Shown: positions 48,298 to 57,061 of the stretch, piece after piece
Layout: each line of letters opens with the position of its first letter
How positions within the stretch are numbered: the first letter of the stretch is position 1
From: Bacteroides nordii WAL 11050 = JCM 12987
Lineage (GTDB): Bacteria > Bacteroidota > Bacteroidia > Bacteroidales > Bacteroidaceae
Assembly (NCBI GenBank): GCA_000613465.1
Contig: BAJA01000003.1
Span: forward strand, 62,001 to 126,000
Length of the DNA stretch: 64,000 nucleotides
Reading direction: 5' to 3'
Translations under genes and position numbers: made by a program
The notes under the pieces: generated by a model
Seen by the model: only the letters and a program-made list of their open reading frames with translations
Told to the model about the DNA's origin: nothing
Databases searched by the model: none

Positions 48298-49205
48298 ATT
48301 GTTTCGGATAATTCATGCTCTTCGGTGAGCTCTTTCTGCGTTATACTTTCTGTTACTGTAATTACTTCTGGTTCTTGTTCTGGTATTTCTGCTATTTCTT
48401 CTTTCGTCTTCTCTTCTGCCTCTGTTACAACTGTTATTGCTTGTATTTTGGCTTCTTCTATACTTGCCATGAATTCAGGCGTCTTTATTTTTTTTAGCGC
48501 CATTTGTGCAGCATTTTGTTGGGACTCTTTTTTAGAATAACCGGTTCCGGTTCCGGCAGGTATACCCTCAATACGTACTTCTGTCTGGAATACAGGATTG
48601 CTCTCTTTGTCGAAAAATTGTTCTATAAGTTCAAAGGAGACTTCCATCTTATTTTTTTGGCTCCATTCAATCAGTTTAGATTTGAAGTTTACTTCTTTGC
48701 GTGACAGTTTGTCCAGATCAATATACGGATGTATTATTTTCTCTTCAAGAAATAACTTACAACGTTCGTATCCCTGATCAAGATAGATGGCCCCGATAAA
48801 AGCTTCAAAGGCATTGCCATACATATAACTGTTGTGAGACGAAGAGCGAGTGGAGTATTTTATGAGTTTGTCAAGGCCAATTTGTACGGCCAGTTTGTTC
48901 AGCGTTTCGCGTTGAACGATTTTTGAACGGGTGTTGGTCAGGAAACCTTCCCTTTTTCCCTCGAAGTGTTTATATACGATATCTCCTACAATGGCGTCAA
49001 GAATAGCATCGCCCAAGAATTCCAGGCGTTCATTATTTAAAGGCCGTCCTTTTTCTGAACGGAGAGAGGTTGATTTGTGTAGAAGAGCTTGTTCGTAGAG
49101 ATGGATGTTGCGAGGATAGAATCCAAGTATTCTATAAAAACAAAGATAAGACTCTCTGTCCTTACAGAACAGCAGTCTTATCTTGTCTATTTGATTTCGT
49201 AGCAC
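48294..49205 (-). CDS. rnc: Ribonuclease III with acidic C-terminal extension
   Basis: About 303 residues from a GTG start four bases after fabF (MLRNQIDKIRLLF); further upstream in-frame codons lie inside fabF. Signature NNERLEFLGDAILDAIVGDIVY, and the second metal site in GNAFEAFIGAIYLDQGY. dsRNA-binding domain at ESNPVFQTEVRIEGIPAGTGTGYSKKESQQNAAQMALKKI. About 55 Glu-rich residues follow (EEAKIQAITVV...ELTEEHELSETI), longer than the E. coli enzyme. Processes rRNA and other dsRNA. Confidence 0.95.
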   Translation of the reverse strand: MLRNQIDKIRLLFCKDRESYLCFYRILGFYPRNIHLYEQALLHKSTSLRSEKGRPLNNERLEFLGDAILDAIVGDIVYKHFEGKREGFLTNTRSKIVQRETLNKLAVQIGLDKLIKYSTRSSSHNSYMYGNAFEAFIGAIYLDQGYERCKLFLEEKIIHPYIDLDKLSRKEVNFKSKLIEWSQKNKMEVSFELIEQFFDKESNPVFQTEVRIEGIPAGTGTGYSKKESQQNAAQMALKKIKTPEFMASIEEAKIQAITVVTEAEEKTKEEIAEIPEQEPEVITVTESITQKELTEEHELSETI

Positions 49206-49209
49206 GGCT

Positions 49210-50472
49210 TTACTCTGCGTATTTCTTGAAGATAACACAGGCGTTATGACCACCAAATCCAAATGTATTGGACAAGGCAACGTTAACTTCACGTTTCTGT
49301 GCTTTGTTGAAAGTGAAATTAAGGTTATAGTCTATGTTCTCGTCATTGTCACCTTCTTCGTGGTTGATAGTCGGAGGAACGATACCATTTTTGATAGCAA
49401 GAATACTTGCAATAGATTCTACCGCACCGGCAGCACCTAATAAATGGCCTGTCATTGATTTGGTTGAACTGATGTTCAACTCAAATGCATGGTCACCAAA
49501 TACTTCTTTAATAGCTTTAGCTTCCGAGATATCACCTACAGGAGTAGATGTTCCGTGTACGTTGATGTAATCAACTTCTTTCGGATCCATTTCTGCATCT
49601 TCCAGTGCGTTCAACATCACCAGTTTTGCACCTAATCCTTCCGGATGTGAAGCTGTGAGGTGATGAGCATCAGCTGACATACCTACACCGGCAACTTCTG
49701 CATAGATCTTTGCACCACGTGCTTTGGCATGCTCTAATTCTTCAAGAATAAGACAACCGCCACCTTCACCCATAACGAATCCGTCACGGCTTGCGCTGAA
49801 CGGACGAGATGCACTCTCCGGAGAGTCATTGCGGGTAGACAATGCATGCATTGCATTAAAACCTCCTACACCGGCAGCAGCGATAGCAGCTTCCGAACCG
49901 CCGGATACGATTACATTCGCTTTGCCCAGACGGATCAGATTGAATGCATCAGCGATGGCATTGGTAGAAGTAGCACATGCAGAACATGTTGCATAGTTAG
50001 GACCGTGGAAACCATACATAATAGAAATCTGTCCGGCAGCAATGTCCGAAATCATCTTAGGAATGAAAAACGGATTGAACTTTGGACCATTTTCCTGACG
50101 AAGGGCGTAGTTACCTACTTCTTCTTCAAATGTACGAATACCACCGATACCTGCACCGAAAATAACGCCGATTCTATTTAAATCTTCATTTTCGACATCA
50201 AGACCAGAGTCAGCAACTGCTTCTTTGGCTACTGCTACAGCATATTGTGTATACAGGTCCATTTTGCGTGCTTCTTTACGGTCGATATATTGGGTCGCAT
50301 CGAAGTTTTTTACTTCACATGCAAATTGGGTCTTGAATAGCGAAGCATCGAAATGAGTAATAGGCCCTGCTCCACTAACCCCGTTCACCAGGTTTTCCCA
50401 AAATTCGGGTACACTATTGCCAACGGGAGTAATGGCGCCGAGGCCTGTTACTACAACTCTTTTTAATTCCAT
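49210..50472 (-). CDS. fabF: Beta-ketoacyl-ACP synthase II
   Basis: 420 residues, full length. Catalytic Cys in YATCSACATSTNAIADAF, first His in VDYINVHGTSTPVGD, second His in SMTGHLLGAAGAVESI, C-terminal LSNTFGFGGHNACVIFKKY. Condenses malonyl-ACP with growing acyl chains. It is 15 bp downstream of acpP, the usual acpP-fabF-rnc order. Confidence 0.97.
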   Translation of the reverse strand: MELKRVVVTGLGAITPVGNSVPEFWENLVNGVSGAGPITHFDASLFKTQFACEVKNFDATQYIDRKEARKMDLYTQYAVAVAKEAVADSGLDVENEDLNRIGVIFGAGIGGIRTFEEEVGNYALRQENGPKFNPFFIPKMISDIAAGQISIMYGFHGPNYATCSACATSTNAIADAFNLIRLGKANVIVSGGSEAAIAAAGVGGFNAMHALSTRNDSPESASRPFSASRDGFVMGEGGGCLILEELEHAKARGAKIYAEVAGVGMSADAHHLTASHPEGLGAKLVMLNALEDAEMDPKEVDYINVHGTSTPVGDISEAKAIKEVFGDHAFELNISSTKSMTGHLLGAAGAVESIASILAIKNGIVPPTINHEEGDNDENIDYNLNFTFNKAQKREVNVALSNTFGFGGHNACVIFKKYAE

Positions 50473-50487
50473 ATTGATGAAATCCGA

Positions 50488-50724
50488 TTACTTAGCGTGT
50501 TCTTCGATATAAGATACAGCGTCACCTACAGTACCAATCTTTTCAGCTTGGTCATCTGGAATAGAGATACCGAATTCTTTTTCGAATTCCATGATAAGTT
50601 CTACAGTGTCAAGAGAATCAGCTCCCAGGTCATTGGTGAAGCTTGCTTCAGTTGTAACTTCTGATTCTTCAACGCCTAATTTATCAACGATAATCGCTTT
50701 CACTCTTGATGCAATTTCAGACAT
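50488..50724 (-). CDS. acpP: Acyl carrier protein
   Basis: 78 residues, strongly acidic. Phosphopantetheine Ser in [26 protein letters not shown]. Four-helix ACP pattern throughout. Carries acyl chains for fatty-acid and lipid A synthesis. First gene of the fabF-rnc-GT10 operon, with a clear promoter. Confidence 0.97.
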   Translation of the reverse strand: MSEIASRVKAIIVDKLGVEESEVTTEASFTNDLGADSLDTVELIMEFEKEFGISIPDDQAEKIGTVGDAVSYIEEHAK

Positions 50725-50776
50725 AACTTTAAGTTTTTAATTAATAATTAGTTTTATTTCTTTAATTTTTGCGGTG

Positions 50777-50808
50777 CAAAGGAATAAATATTTATCGTTC
50801 TGCGCAAA
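50777..50808 (-). promoter_or_regulatory. Promoter of the acpP-fabF-rnc-GT10 operon
   Basis: Minus strand TTTG (50808-50805), a 20-base spacer, then TTCCTTTG (50784-50777), one mismatch from TAnnTTTG. Confidence 0.6.
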
Positions 50809-50874
50809 TATTTGATTAAATAAATGCATTCTTTTGCACATTTTTCACTGTTTTGTGCAGAGAATAGGCTGATT

Positions 50875-51444
50875 ATGAAGAAAAACATCGCAATTTTTGC
50901 TTCCGGTTCTGGCACAAATGCCGAAAATATCATCCGGTATTTGCAGGAGAATGATTTTATTAGAGTGGCATTGGTACTTTCTAACAGGAGCGATGCGTAT
51001 GTTTTAGAGCGTGCAAACCGCCTGAAAGTACCTTCTAAGGTGTTTTTGAAGGATGATTGGATTTCCGGTGAGCAGATTTTAGCTTTATTGCGTGAATATA
51101 ATATTGATTTTATTGTTTTGGCCGGATTTCTGGTGCGTGTACCTGATGTACTTTTGCATGCTTATCCCGATAAAATCATAAATATACATCCTGCTTTGCT
51201 TCCGAAGTTTGGAGGAAAGGGGATGTATGGCGATCGTGTACACGAAGCAGTGGTGACCGCCGGAGAAAAAGAAAGTGGTATTACTATACATTATATAAAT
51301 GAACACTATGATGAAGGCAATACTATTTTTCAGGCAAAATGCCCGGTATTGCCCGAAGATTCACCTGCCGATGTGGCAAAGAAAGTGCATTCTTTAGAAT
51401 ATGAATATTATCCGCAGGTAATAGAGAAACTTTTGAGTTGTTGA
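50875..51444 (+). CDS. purN: Phosphoribosylglycinamide formyltransferase
   Basis: 189 residues from the ATG that opens MKKNIAIFASGSGTNAENIIRYL; upstream in-frame codons add a non-conserved leader. NIHPALLPKFGGKGMYGDRVHEAV holds the catalytic Asn and His. YINEHYDEGNTIFQAKCPV holds the catalytic Asp. Third step of purine synthesis, using 10-formyl-THF. Divergent from acpP. Confidence 0.96.
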   Translation: MKKNIAIFASGSGTNAENIIRYLQENDFIRVALVLSNRSDAYVLERANRLKVPSKVFLKDDWISGEQILALLREYNIDFIVLAGFLVRVPDVLLHAYPDKIINIHPALLPKFGGKGMYGDRVHEAVVTAGEKESGITIHYINEHYDEGNTIFQAKCPVLPEDSPADVAKKVHSLEYEYYPQVIEKLLSC

Positions 51445-51497
51445 AAAAATATCTATTGAGGTGCTTGGCATAGTTATTTTATATACATTATTATATA

Positions 51498-51769
51498 ATG
51501 CGAATCAGTAGTTGAAACCAGTTAAGAGTTAGTTTTATTCATTTCTGATCGGAAATGAGCAAAACTTATCACAGAGTAACACCGAGTTTAAATCTTTATT
51601 GAAACACAGATTAATGCAGATTTTCGCAAAGGGAACCAATAGATAGTAAATAACTACAGTCTTTTAATTTGCGTTCATCAGATAAATATTACTCTGTGTG
51701 ACGTAGAAAATACAAAGCCATTTGACTCGTTTCTGTTTTTGAACTCAATAACCAACTACTGATTCGCAT
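51498..51769. repeat. Dispersed palindromic element inside a 17-bp inverted repeat
   Basis: ATGCGAATCAGTAGTTG (51498-51514) and its perfect complement (51753-51769) flank a copy of the CACAGAGTAACAC element (about 51568-51702). No gene in 51445-51792. Confidence 0.75.
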
Positions 51770-51792
51770 ATATAATATGATTGTTGTTCTGT

Positions 51793-52821
51793 TTATTCCG
51801 TGAAGCGGAATGTGACCAGTAATCCTTTGTGATCGGTAGGCCATACTCCTTTAGGAAGGAGGAATTTATCTTTGGTTGTTTCCTTTACTCTTTGACTGCG
51901 CACAATAGAACTTTTAGGGCCGAATATAATTGCTTTTTCTGCTTGTAGCCCTTTCCCTTGATAAAAAATGAAGTCGATTCGTTCACGTTCATCTGCTTTC
52001 GGTGCCCAGGTTAACTTTTCGGGGGCTATTAACAGATTGTCCGAAGGATAAGTAAAGCCGGGGTGTGTAAGCGGATCAGGATAAATTTCACGATAGCTGT
52101 CAATGAATCCGGCCTCTTCAAGTAGAGTGGTTACTGTCCAGGGGATAACCATACCATTGTGGTCGTACATATCCTTGTTTGTTTCCAACCAGTCACGGTG
52201 AGAAGGTTCGTTGAAATCCCCTCCTAAAATAATGCTATATCCGTTGGCCATATCCTTATGGGCTTGGTCAATGAATAGTTTGATGGCATCATCACGTTGC
52301 GAGTCTGTATTAACTTTTAACACCTCTTCCACTGTTTGAGGTTTGGGAATTTCTTTCCAGGTAGAACCGTCATATCCACGTACATTGTAGTATGCACAAT
52401 CCAGATAATCCAGATGAGCTGTGTATACGGCTACCTTGCGTCCGTTAACGGTGGCCAATAGTCTGTAAATACTACCGTGATCTCCGTTTTCGGGAAAAAC
52501 AGTCAGAGAATCTGTAATGGGATGTTTGCTTAGTAGGCCGGTGTCATAGCTATAAAAAGAGTAGTAGGCTAATCCCTTTTCTCGCAAAGAAGACAGGACA
52601 CGGGCACTAAAATTGCTTTTGTTATAGTTTCTGACCTCACTAAAGGTGACAAAGTCTGGTTTCAAACGGACAATTTCGTTAATGATAGCGTCGTAACCAC
52701 CTGGTACAGATGTTCCTTCTTGCCAGATATTCCATTGCAAAACAGTAAATTCTCCGGCTTTCTTACTGTTTGCAGATAGAGTGCTCAGAAGAAGAAAAGC
52801 AAGTAAAAAAAGTTTTTTCAT
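51793..52821 (-). CDS. Secreted endonuclease/exonuclease/phosphatase-family hydrolase
   Basis: 342 residues with a signal peptide (MKKLFLLAFLLLSTLSANS). EEP motifs: LQWNIW with Asn, FVTFSEVR with the metal Glu, YTAHLDY, ILGGDFNEPSHRDW, and the terminal PTDHKGLLVTF with the catalytic Asp-His. A periplasmic phosphodiesterase or phosphatase; substrate unknown. Single gene, followed by repeats and not in a clear operon. Confidence 0.88.
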   Translation of the reverse strand: MKKLFLLAFLLLSTLSANSKKAGEFTVLQWNIWQEGTSVPGGYDAIINEIVRLKPDFVTFSEVRNYNKSNFSARVLSSLREKGLAYYSFYSYDTGLLSKHPITDSLTVFPENGDHGSIYRLLATVNGRKVAVYTAHLDYLDCAYYNVRGYDGSTWKEIPKPQTVEEVLKVNTDSQRDDAIKLFIDQAHKDMANGYSIILGGDFNEPSHRDWLETNKDMYDHNGMVIPWTVTTLLEEAGFIDSYREIYPDPLTHPGFTYPSDNLLIAPEKLTWAPKADERERIDFIFYQGKGLQAEKAIIFGPKSSIVRSQRVKETTKDKFLLPKGVWPTDHKGLLVTFRFTE

Positions 52822-52966
52822 GATATTTAAATAGATTATAATTTCCGGATTTATTAAAAGTGGTGAATGCTTATTTTATTAACTATATAATGACTCTATG
52901 CTTTATTTCCTCATAACCTTACAACTTTATTAACATAATTTCTTAACTATCATTTTTATGCTAACA

Positions 52967-53049
52967 GAAGTACGTACTTTATACCTGTAAAAGTACGTAC
53001 TTTTTGTATATAAAGTATACTAATTAACACATAGTTAAATACGTACTTT
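52967..53049. repeat. Palindrome array E: AAAGTACGTACTTT units about 23 bp apart
   Basis: Units centred at about 52973, 52996, 53017 and 53042 (GAAGTACGTACTTT, AAAGTACGTACTTT, AAAGTATACTAA, AAATACGTACTTTA). The last overlaps the pdxB stop codon. Spacing is 23, 21 and 25 bp. Confidence 0.8.
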
Positions 53050-54100
53050 ATTCCGCCATTTTAACCGATATAATATATGCCTCTTTTTCTCTTCTCAGAG
53101 GATAATCTCCCCGAAGTTGTTCAAACTGTTCAGGATGTGATTTTAATCGGTTGCTATCTTGGCACGGATCGTATATTTTTAGTAAAGCTTCCTCTAAAGT
53201 TGTAGCTTGTATCAGCCTGTTTTCTGGTTGCATAGGTGAGATGGTATAGTTGGCTTTTATACCAAAATGCCGGCAGAGAGCGTCCAATGACATCCGTGTT
53301 GCATTGGCTTTTCCATCTGCTGAATATCCTGCGATGTGAGGGGTTCCTATTATTACTTTATTCAATAACTCAAGATTAATAGCGGGTTCATTTTCCCATA
53401 CATCAATGATTGCTTCAGAAATGACTCCTGTTTGCAAGGCTTCCAGTAATGCTTTTGTATCAATAACTTCTCCACGGGAAGTGTTGATAATTATGGGTTT
53501 GCGTTTGAGAGTACGGAAAAATGATTCGTTTGCCAAATGGTAGGTTTTGTATTTTCCGTCTTTGTATAGAGGGACGTGGAAAGTTATTATGTCACATTCT
53601 TGCGCTATTTGTTCTAAAGAACAAAATTCAGTATTCCCTTCTTTCTCTTTTCTGGGAAGATCATTCAGCAATATGCGCATCCCTTGTGTCTTTGCTACTT
53701 CAATTATTTTACTTCCTACATTTCCAACTCCTACAATGCCTATACACATTTCACTGAGATTCTTGTCTTTGGTGATCTTCAGCAACGAGAGTACGGATTC
53801 AATGTATTGTGCTACAGAAGCAGAATTACATCCGGGAGCATTGGTCCAGGTAATGCCAGCTGTACGACAGTATTCTGTATCAATGTGATCGAATCCGATG
53901 GTTGCAGTTGCAATGAATTTAACCTGGCTACCTTCAAGCAGTTCGCGGTTACAATGAGTTCTTGTACGGACAATTAGTGCGTCAGCATCCCGTATGAGTT
54001 CTGGTGTAAAGTCTTTTCCTGATATGTAAACAACTTCCTCCGCTATTTTTTTGATAGCCTCTTGTATATAAGGAATCTTGTCGTCTATAATAATTTTCAT
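53048..54100 (-). CDS. pdxB: Erythronate-4-phosphate dehydrogenase
   Basis: About 350 residues from the ATG giving MKIIIDDKIPYIQEAI; earlier in-frame starts overlap the -7 box. D-2-hydroxyacid dehydrogenase fold: GIVGVGNVGSKI dinucleotide loop, IINTSRGEVIDTKAL with the catalytic Arg, WENEP with Glu, and GTPHIAGYSADGKAN with His. The C-terminal PdxB dimerisation region is present. Second step of DXP-independent pyridoxal phosphate synthesis. Confidence 0.93.
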   Translation of the reverse strand: MKIIIDDKIPYIQEAIKKIAEEVVYISGKDFTPELIRDADALIVRTRTHCNRELLEGSQVKFIATATIGFDHIDTEYCRTAGITWTNAPGCNSASVAQYIESVLSLLKITKDKNLSEMCIGIVGVGNVGSKIIEVAKTQGMRILLNDLPRKEKEGNTEFCSLEQIAQECDIITFHVPLYKDGKYKTYHLANESFFRTLKRKPIIINTSRGEVIDTKALLEALQTGVISEAIIDVWENEPAINLELLNKVIIGTPHIAGYSADGKANATRMSLDALCRHFGIKANYTISPMQPENRLIQATTLEEALLKIYDPCQDSNRLKSHPEQFEQLRGDYPLRREKEAYIISVKMAE

Positions 54101-54113
54101 ATCATTTTTCATT

Positions 54114-54146
54114 TTTGGCAAAAATACAAAAAAAATAGTATCTTTG
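54114..54146. promoter_or_regulatory. Overlapping divergent promoters of pdxB and the glycan cluster
   Basis: Plus strand: TTTG at 54114-54117, a 21-base spacer, TATCTTTG at 54139-54146. Minus strand: TATTTTTG at 54126-54119 for pdxB. The two promoters interlock, so they may compete. Confidence 0.7.
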
Positions 54147-54222
54147 TCGGGACTTGATAGGTAAAAAACTACTGCCTGATGGCAAAGACGACTCGCTTTA
54201 AAGCTGTAAGATAGAAATAAAT

Positions 54223-55314
54223 ATGAATATCATTCAGATTTTTGCATCTCCTGTTTGGGGAGGAGGTGAACAATATATATATGACTTGGCTGTAGCTTCT
54301 ACGAGTCACAGGCATGCTGTCACCTTTTTCTCACGGAAAAGTTCTGTTATAGCTCAGAGAGTTGCAGGAATCGATGGGGAGTATTACCAGTTACCTTTCA
54401 AAGGAATTATAGATTTTTACTCGGTTATCCGGTTAAGTAAGTATTTGAAAAGCCATCCTACGGATATTATACATATCCATTGCTTTAAAGAGATGTTTAC
54501 TGTTATTCTTGCCAAACGTATTTCCGGAAGTAAAGCAAAGATTGTTCTCACGAGGCATCTTATTAAAAAAGGGAAAAATAATCCTCTCTATCTTTGGGCC
54601 TATCGTCATATAAATCGTATCGTGTTCGTATCACGGCTTGGTGAACAAACTTTCTTAGGTTCAGTTCCCGGTTTCCCTAAAGAACGCAGTATCGTTGTTC
54701 ACAACAGTATTCCTTCTTATATAGAACCTATAGTTAAGTCGGAAACCCTTCGTGAAAGGTTTCATATTGCTAAAGAGTGTCCGTTGATTGTTTTTGTAGG
54801 GAGAGTTGTTCCGGCGAAAGGCATACTTCAGCTGATTGCAGCATTAGGCAAACTTCATCATCTTAATTTCTTTTCAGTAATTATAGGTAAGGGACAGGAT
54901 GATTTTATCGAGCGATTGAAAGCACTTGTGGCTTCAGAAGGGCTGGCTGATAAAGTTGCATTTCTGGGACATTCGGATAAAGTGCGTGCACTTATTGCAG
55001 ATGCTGATATCGGAGTTGCTCCTTCTTTGTGTCAAGAGGCTTTCGGATTGACTGCGATAGAATTTATGCAGGCAGGAAAATGTATTGTAACGACGGATAA
55101 TGGGGCACAAGTGGAATTTATTAAGCATGGAAGTAATGGCTGGTTAGTGGCACCAGGTGATGTTGATGCTTTGTCTCAGGCGTTGTCAACGCTGATTTCG
55201 GATTCTGAAACACGTAATCGTTTGGGGGATCAGGCTAAAAAATATTTTCAGGAAGAATTGACTTATGATAAGTTCTATGAAGCTATAATGCGCGTTTATA
55301 GTATGGATGTATAA
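54223..55314 (+). CDS. GT4-family glycosyltransferase
   Basis: 363 residues, two Rossmann domains. IIQIFASPVWGGGEQYIYDLA at the N-terminus, DIIHIHCFKEMFTVILAKR, FVGRVVPAKGILQLIAAL, and the donor-site EAFGLTAIEFMQAGKCIVTTDNGAQVEFI with the EX7E-like pattern. Retaining GT-B transferase for a cell-surface glycan, probably lipooligosaccharide, judging from the following genes. Sugar unknown. Confidence 0.9.
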   Translation: MNIIQIFASPVWGGGEQYIYDLAVASTSHRHAVTFFSRKSSVIAQRVAGIDGEYYQLPFKGIIDFYSVIRLSKYLKSHPTDIIHIHCFKEMFTVILAKRISGSKAKIVLTRHLIKKGKNNPLYLWAYRHINRIVFVSRLGEQTFLGSVPGFPKERSIVVHNSIPSYIEPIVKSETLRERFHIAKECPLIVFVGRVVPAKGILQLIAALGKLHHLNFFSVIIGKGQDDFIERLKALVASEGLADKVAFLGHSDKVRALIADADIGVAPSLCQEAFGLTAIEFMQAGKCIVTTDNGAQVEFIKHGSNGWLVAPGDVDALSQALSTLISDSETRNRLGDQAKKYFQEELTYDKFYEAIMRVYSMDV

Positions 55315-55354
55315 TTAAAAGTAAGAAAGGATTGTTCGTCTGAGAAAAATTCTT

Positions 55355-55362
55355 TAGCTTTG
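55355..55362 (+). promoter_or_regulatory. -7 box before the DUF4254 gene
   Basis: TAGCTTTG matches TAnnTTTG; transcription would start near 55369. It suggests a second start point in the cluster. Confidence 0.5.
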
Positions 55363-55395
55363 TCTTATTGTACATTCATTAAAATGATTATAACT

Positions 55396-56001
55396 ATGAC
55401 ATTTAGTAACCTTTGTAATGACATTTTTGGGAAATCGACCGGCGATTATCATATTACAGATAGTGTGGATGCTCCGATGAATAACCCATATGAGTTGAAA
55501 ACGATTGAATATTATTTGTATTTAAAGAACTGGATTGATGCTGTGCAATGGCATTTTGAAGATATAATCCGTGATCCTCAGATTGACCCGGTAGAAGCAT
55601 TGAAGTTGAAACGCAGAATTGATAAGTCCAACCAGGATCGTACGGATTTGGTGGAATTGATTGACAGTTATTTCTTTGATAAATATAAAGATGTTGTTTC
55701 TCTGCCAAACGCTACGATTAATACGGAAAGTCCTGCTTGGGCCGTTGACCGTCTCTCCATCCTTGCTTTGAAAATCTATCATATGCAGCAGGAAGTAGAC
55801 CGCACGGATACAACGAAAGAACACCATGACCAATGTCTTGCTAAACTTTCTATTCTGTTGGAACAACAGAAAGATCTGTCAACGGCTATTGACCAATTGT
55901 TGACTGATATTGAGGCCGGCAGAAAATACATGAAGGTATATAAGCAGATGAAGATGTATAATGATCCGGCTTTGAATCCGGTGCTTTATGCTAAAAAATA
56001 A
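55396..56001 (+). CDS. DUF4254 protein
   Basis: About 201 residues from the ATG giving MTFSNLCNDIFGKS; starts at 55360 or 55384 are possible. Helical throughout, with LKTIEYYLYLKNWIDAVQWHFEDIIRDP, LKLKRRIDKSNQDRTDLVELID and AWAVDRLSILALKIYHM. DUF4254 proteins are commonly found beside heptosyltransferases in Bacteroidetes. Function unknown. It is 3 bp before the GT9 gene, so translation is probably coupled. Confidence 0.85.
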   Translation: MTFSNLCNDIFGKSTGDYHITDSVDAPMNNPYELKTIEYYLYLKNWIDAVQWHFEDIIRDPQIDPVEALKLKRRIDKSNQDRTDLVELIDSYFFDKYKDVVSLPNATINTESPAWAVDRLSILALKIYHMQQEVDRTDTTKEHHDQCLAKLSILLEQQKDLSTAIDQLLTDIEAGRKYMKVYKQMKMYNDPALNPVLYAKK

Positions 56002-56004
56002 ACG

Positions 56005-57042
56005 ATGGCCCGTATCCTTATCATTCGTTTCTCAGCACTTGGTGATGTTGCCATGACTATTCCGGTAGTCTATTCGTTGGCAGCCCAGTACCCTCAGCAT
56101 GAAATTACTGTGTTGAGCCGCGGGGTACTACAGCCTCTTTTTCAAGGTTTACCAGACAATGTACATTTTATAAGTGCAGATCTTACCGGTAAACATAAAG
56201 GACTTTGGGGATTGAATATACTTTATTCGGAGTTGAAGAAACTTCATTTCGATTATGTGGCTGATTTTCATAATGTGCTGCGTACAAAATATATCCGTTT
56301 AAGGTTTAGAATGTCCGGAGTTCCGGTAGCATTTATTGATAAGGGCCGAAAAGGGAAAAAGAAGTTAGTACGGCGTCATAACAAGGTATTGGAAAATCAG
56401 AAAAGCTCTTTCAGGCACTATGCAGATGTATTGGAGGAGTTAGGCTTTCCGGTTTTGTTGAATTTTACTTCTGTCTATGGCGAAGGAAAAGGAGATTTTT
56501 CTTTAATAGAACCTGTAACCGGAGAAAAAGAGAAAGGGATAAAGTGGATAGGTATTGCTCCCTTTGCCAAGCATGAAGGGAAAATATATCCTATAGAATT
56601 GCAAGAGAAAGTGGTCGCCCATTTTGCTCAACGTCCGGATGTTAAAGTTTTCCTGTTTGGTGGAGGCATGGACGAACAGAATGTTTTTGATTCATGGATG
56701 TCAAAGTACCCATCTGTGACGTCTATGATCGGTAAATTAAATATGAATACGGAACTGAATCTGATGAGCCATCTGGATGTGATGCTCTCTATGGATTCGG
56801 CTAATATGCATTTGGCTTCATTGGTAAATACTCCGGTGGTTTCCGTTTGGGGAGCAACTCATCCTTACGCTGGTTTTATGGGCTGGAAACAGTTGCCAAT
56901 CAATACAGTACAGCTTGATTTATCTTGCCGTCCTTGTTCGGTATATGGGCAGAAACCCTGTTTTCGCGGGGATTATGCTTGTATGAGAAATATTAAACCA
57001 GAGCAGATAATAAGTAAAGTGGAAGGTCTGTTGATTGATTAA
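56005..57042 (+). CDS. GT9 heptosyltransferase-like enzyme
   Basis: 345 residues. LIIRFSALGDVAMTIPVVYSLA is the GT9 N-terminus. KWIGIAPFAKHEGKIYPIELQEKVV and SMDSANMHLASLVNTPVVSVWGATHPYAGFMGW form the donor-binding C-terminal half. Transfers ADP-heptose or a similar sugar to the lipopolysaccharide core on the cytoplasmic side. Confidence 0.92.
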   Translation: MARILIIRFSALGDVAMTIPVVYSLAAQYPQHEITVLSRGVLQPLFQGLPDNVHFISADLTGKHKGLWGLNILYSELKKLHFDYVADFHNVLRTKYIRLRFRMSGVPVAFIDKGRKGKKKLVRRHNKVLENQKSSFRHYADVLEELGFPVLLNFTSVYGEGKGDFSLIEPVTGEKEKGIKWIGIAPFAKHEGKIYPIELQEKVVAHFAQRPDVKVFLFGGGMDEQNVFDSWMSKYPSVTSMIGKLNMNTELNLMSHLDVMLSMDSANMHLASLVNTPVVSVWGATHPYAGFMGWKQLPINTVQLDLSCRPCSVYGQKPCFRGDYACMRNIKPEQIISKVEGLLID

Positions 57043-57061
57043 CCGGAAAAGTAAAGAAGAA

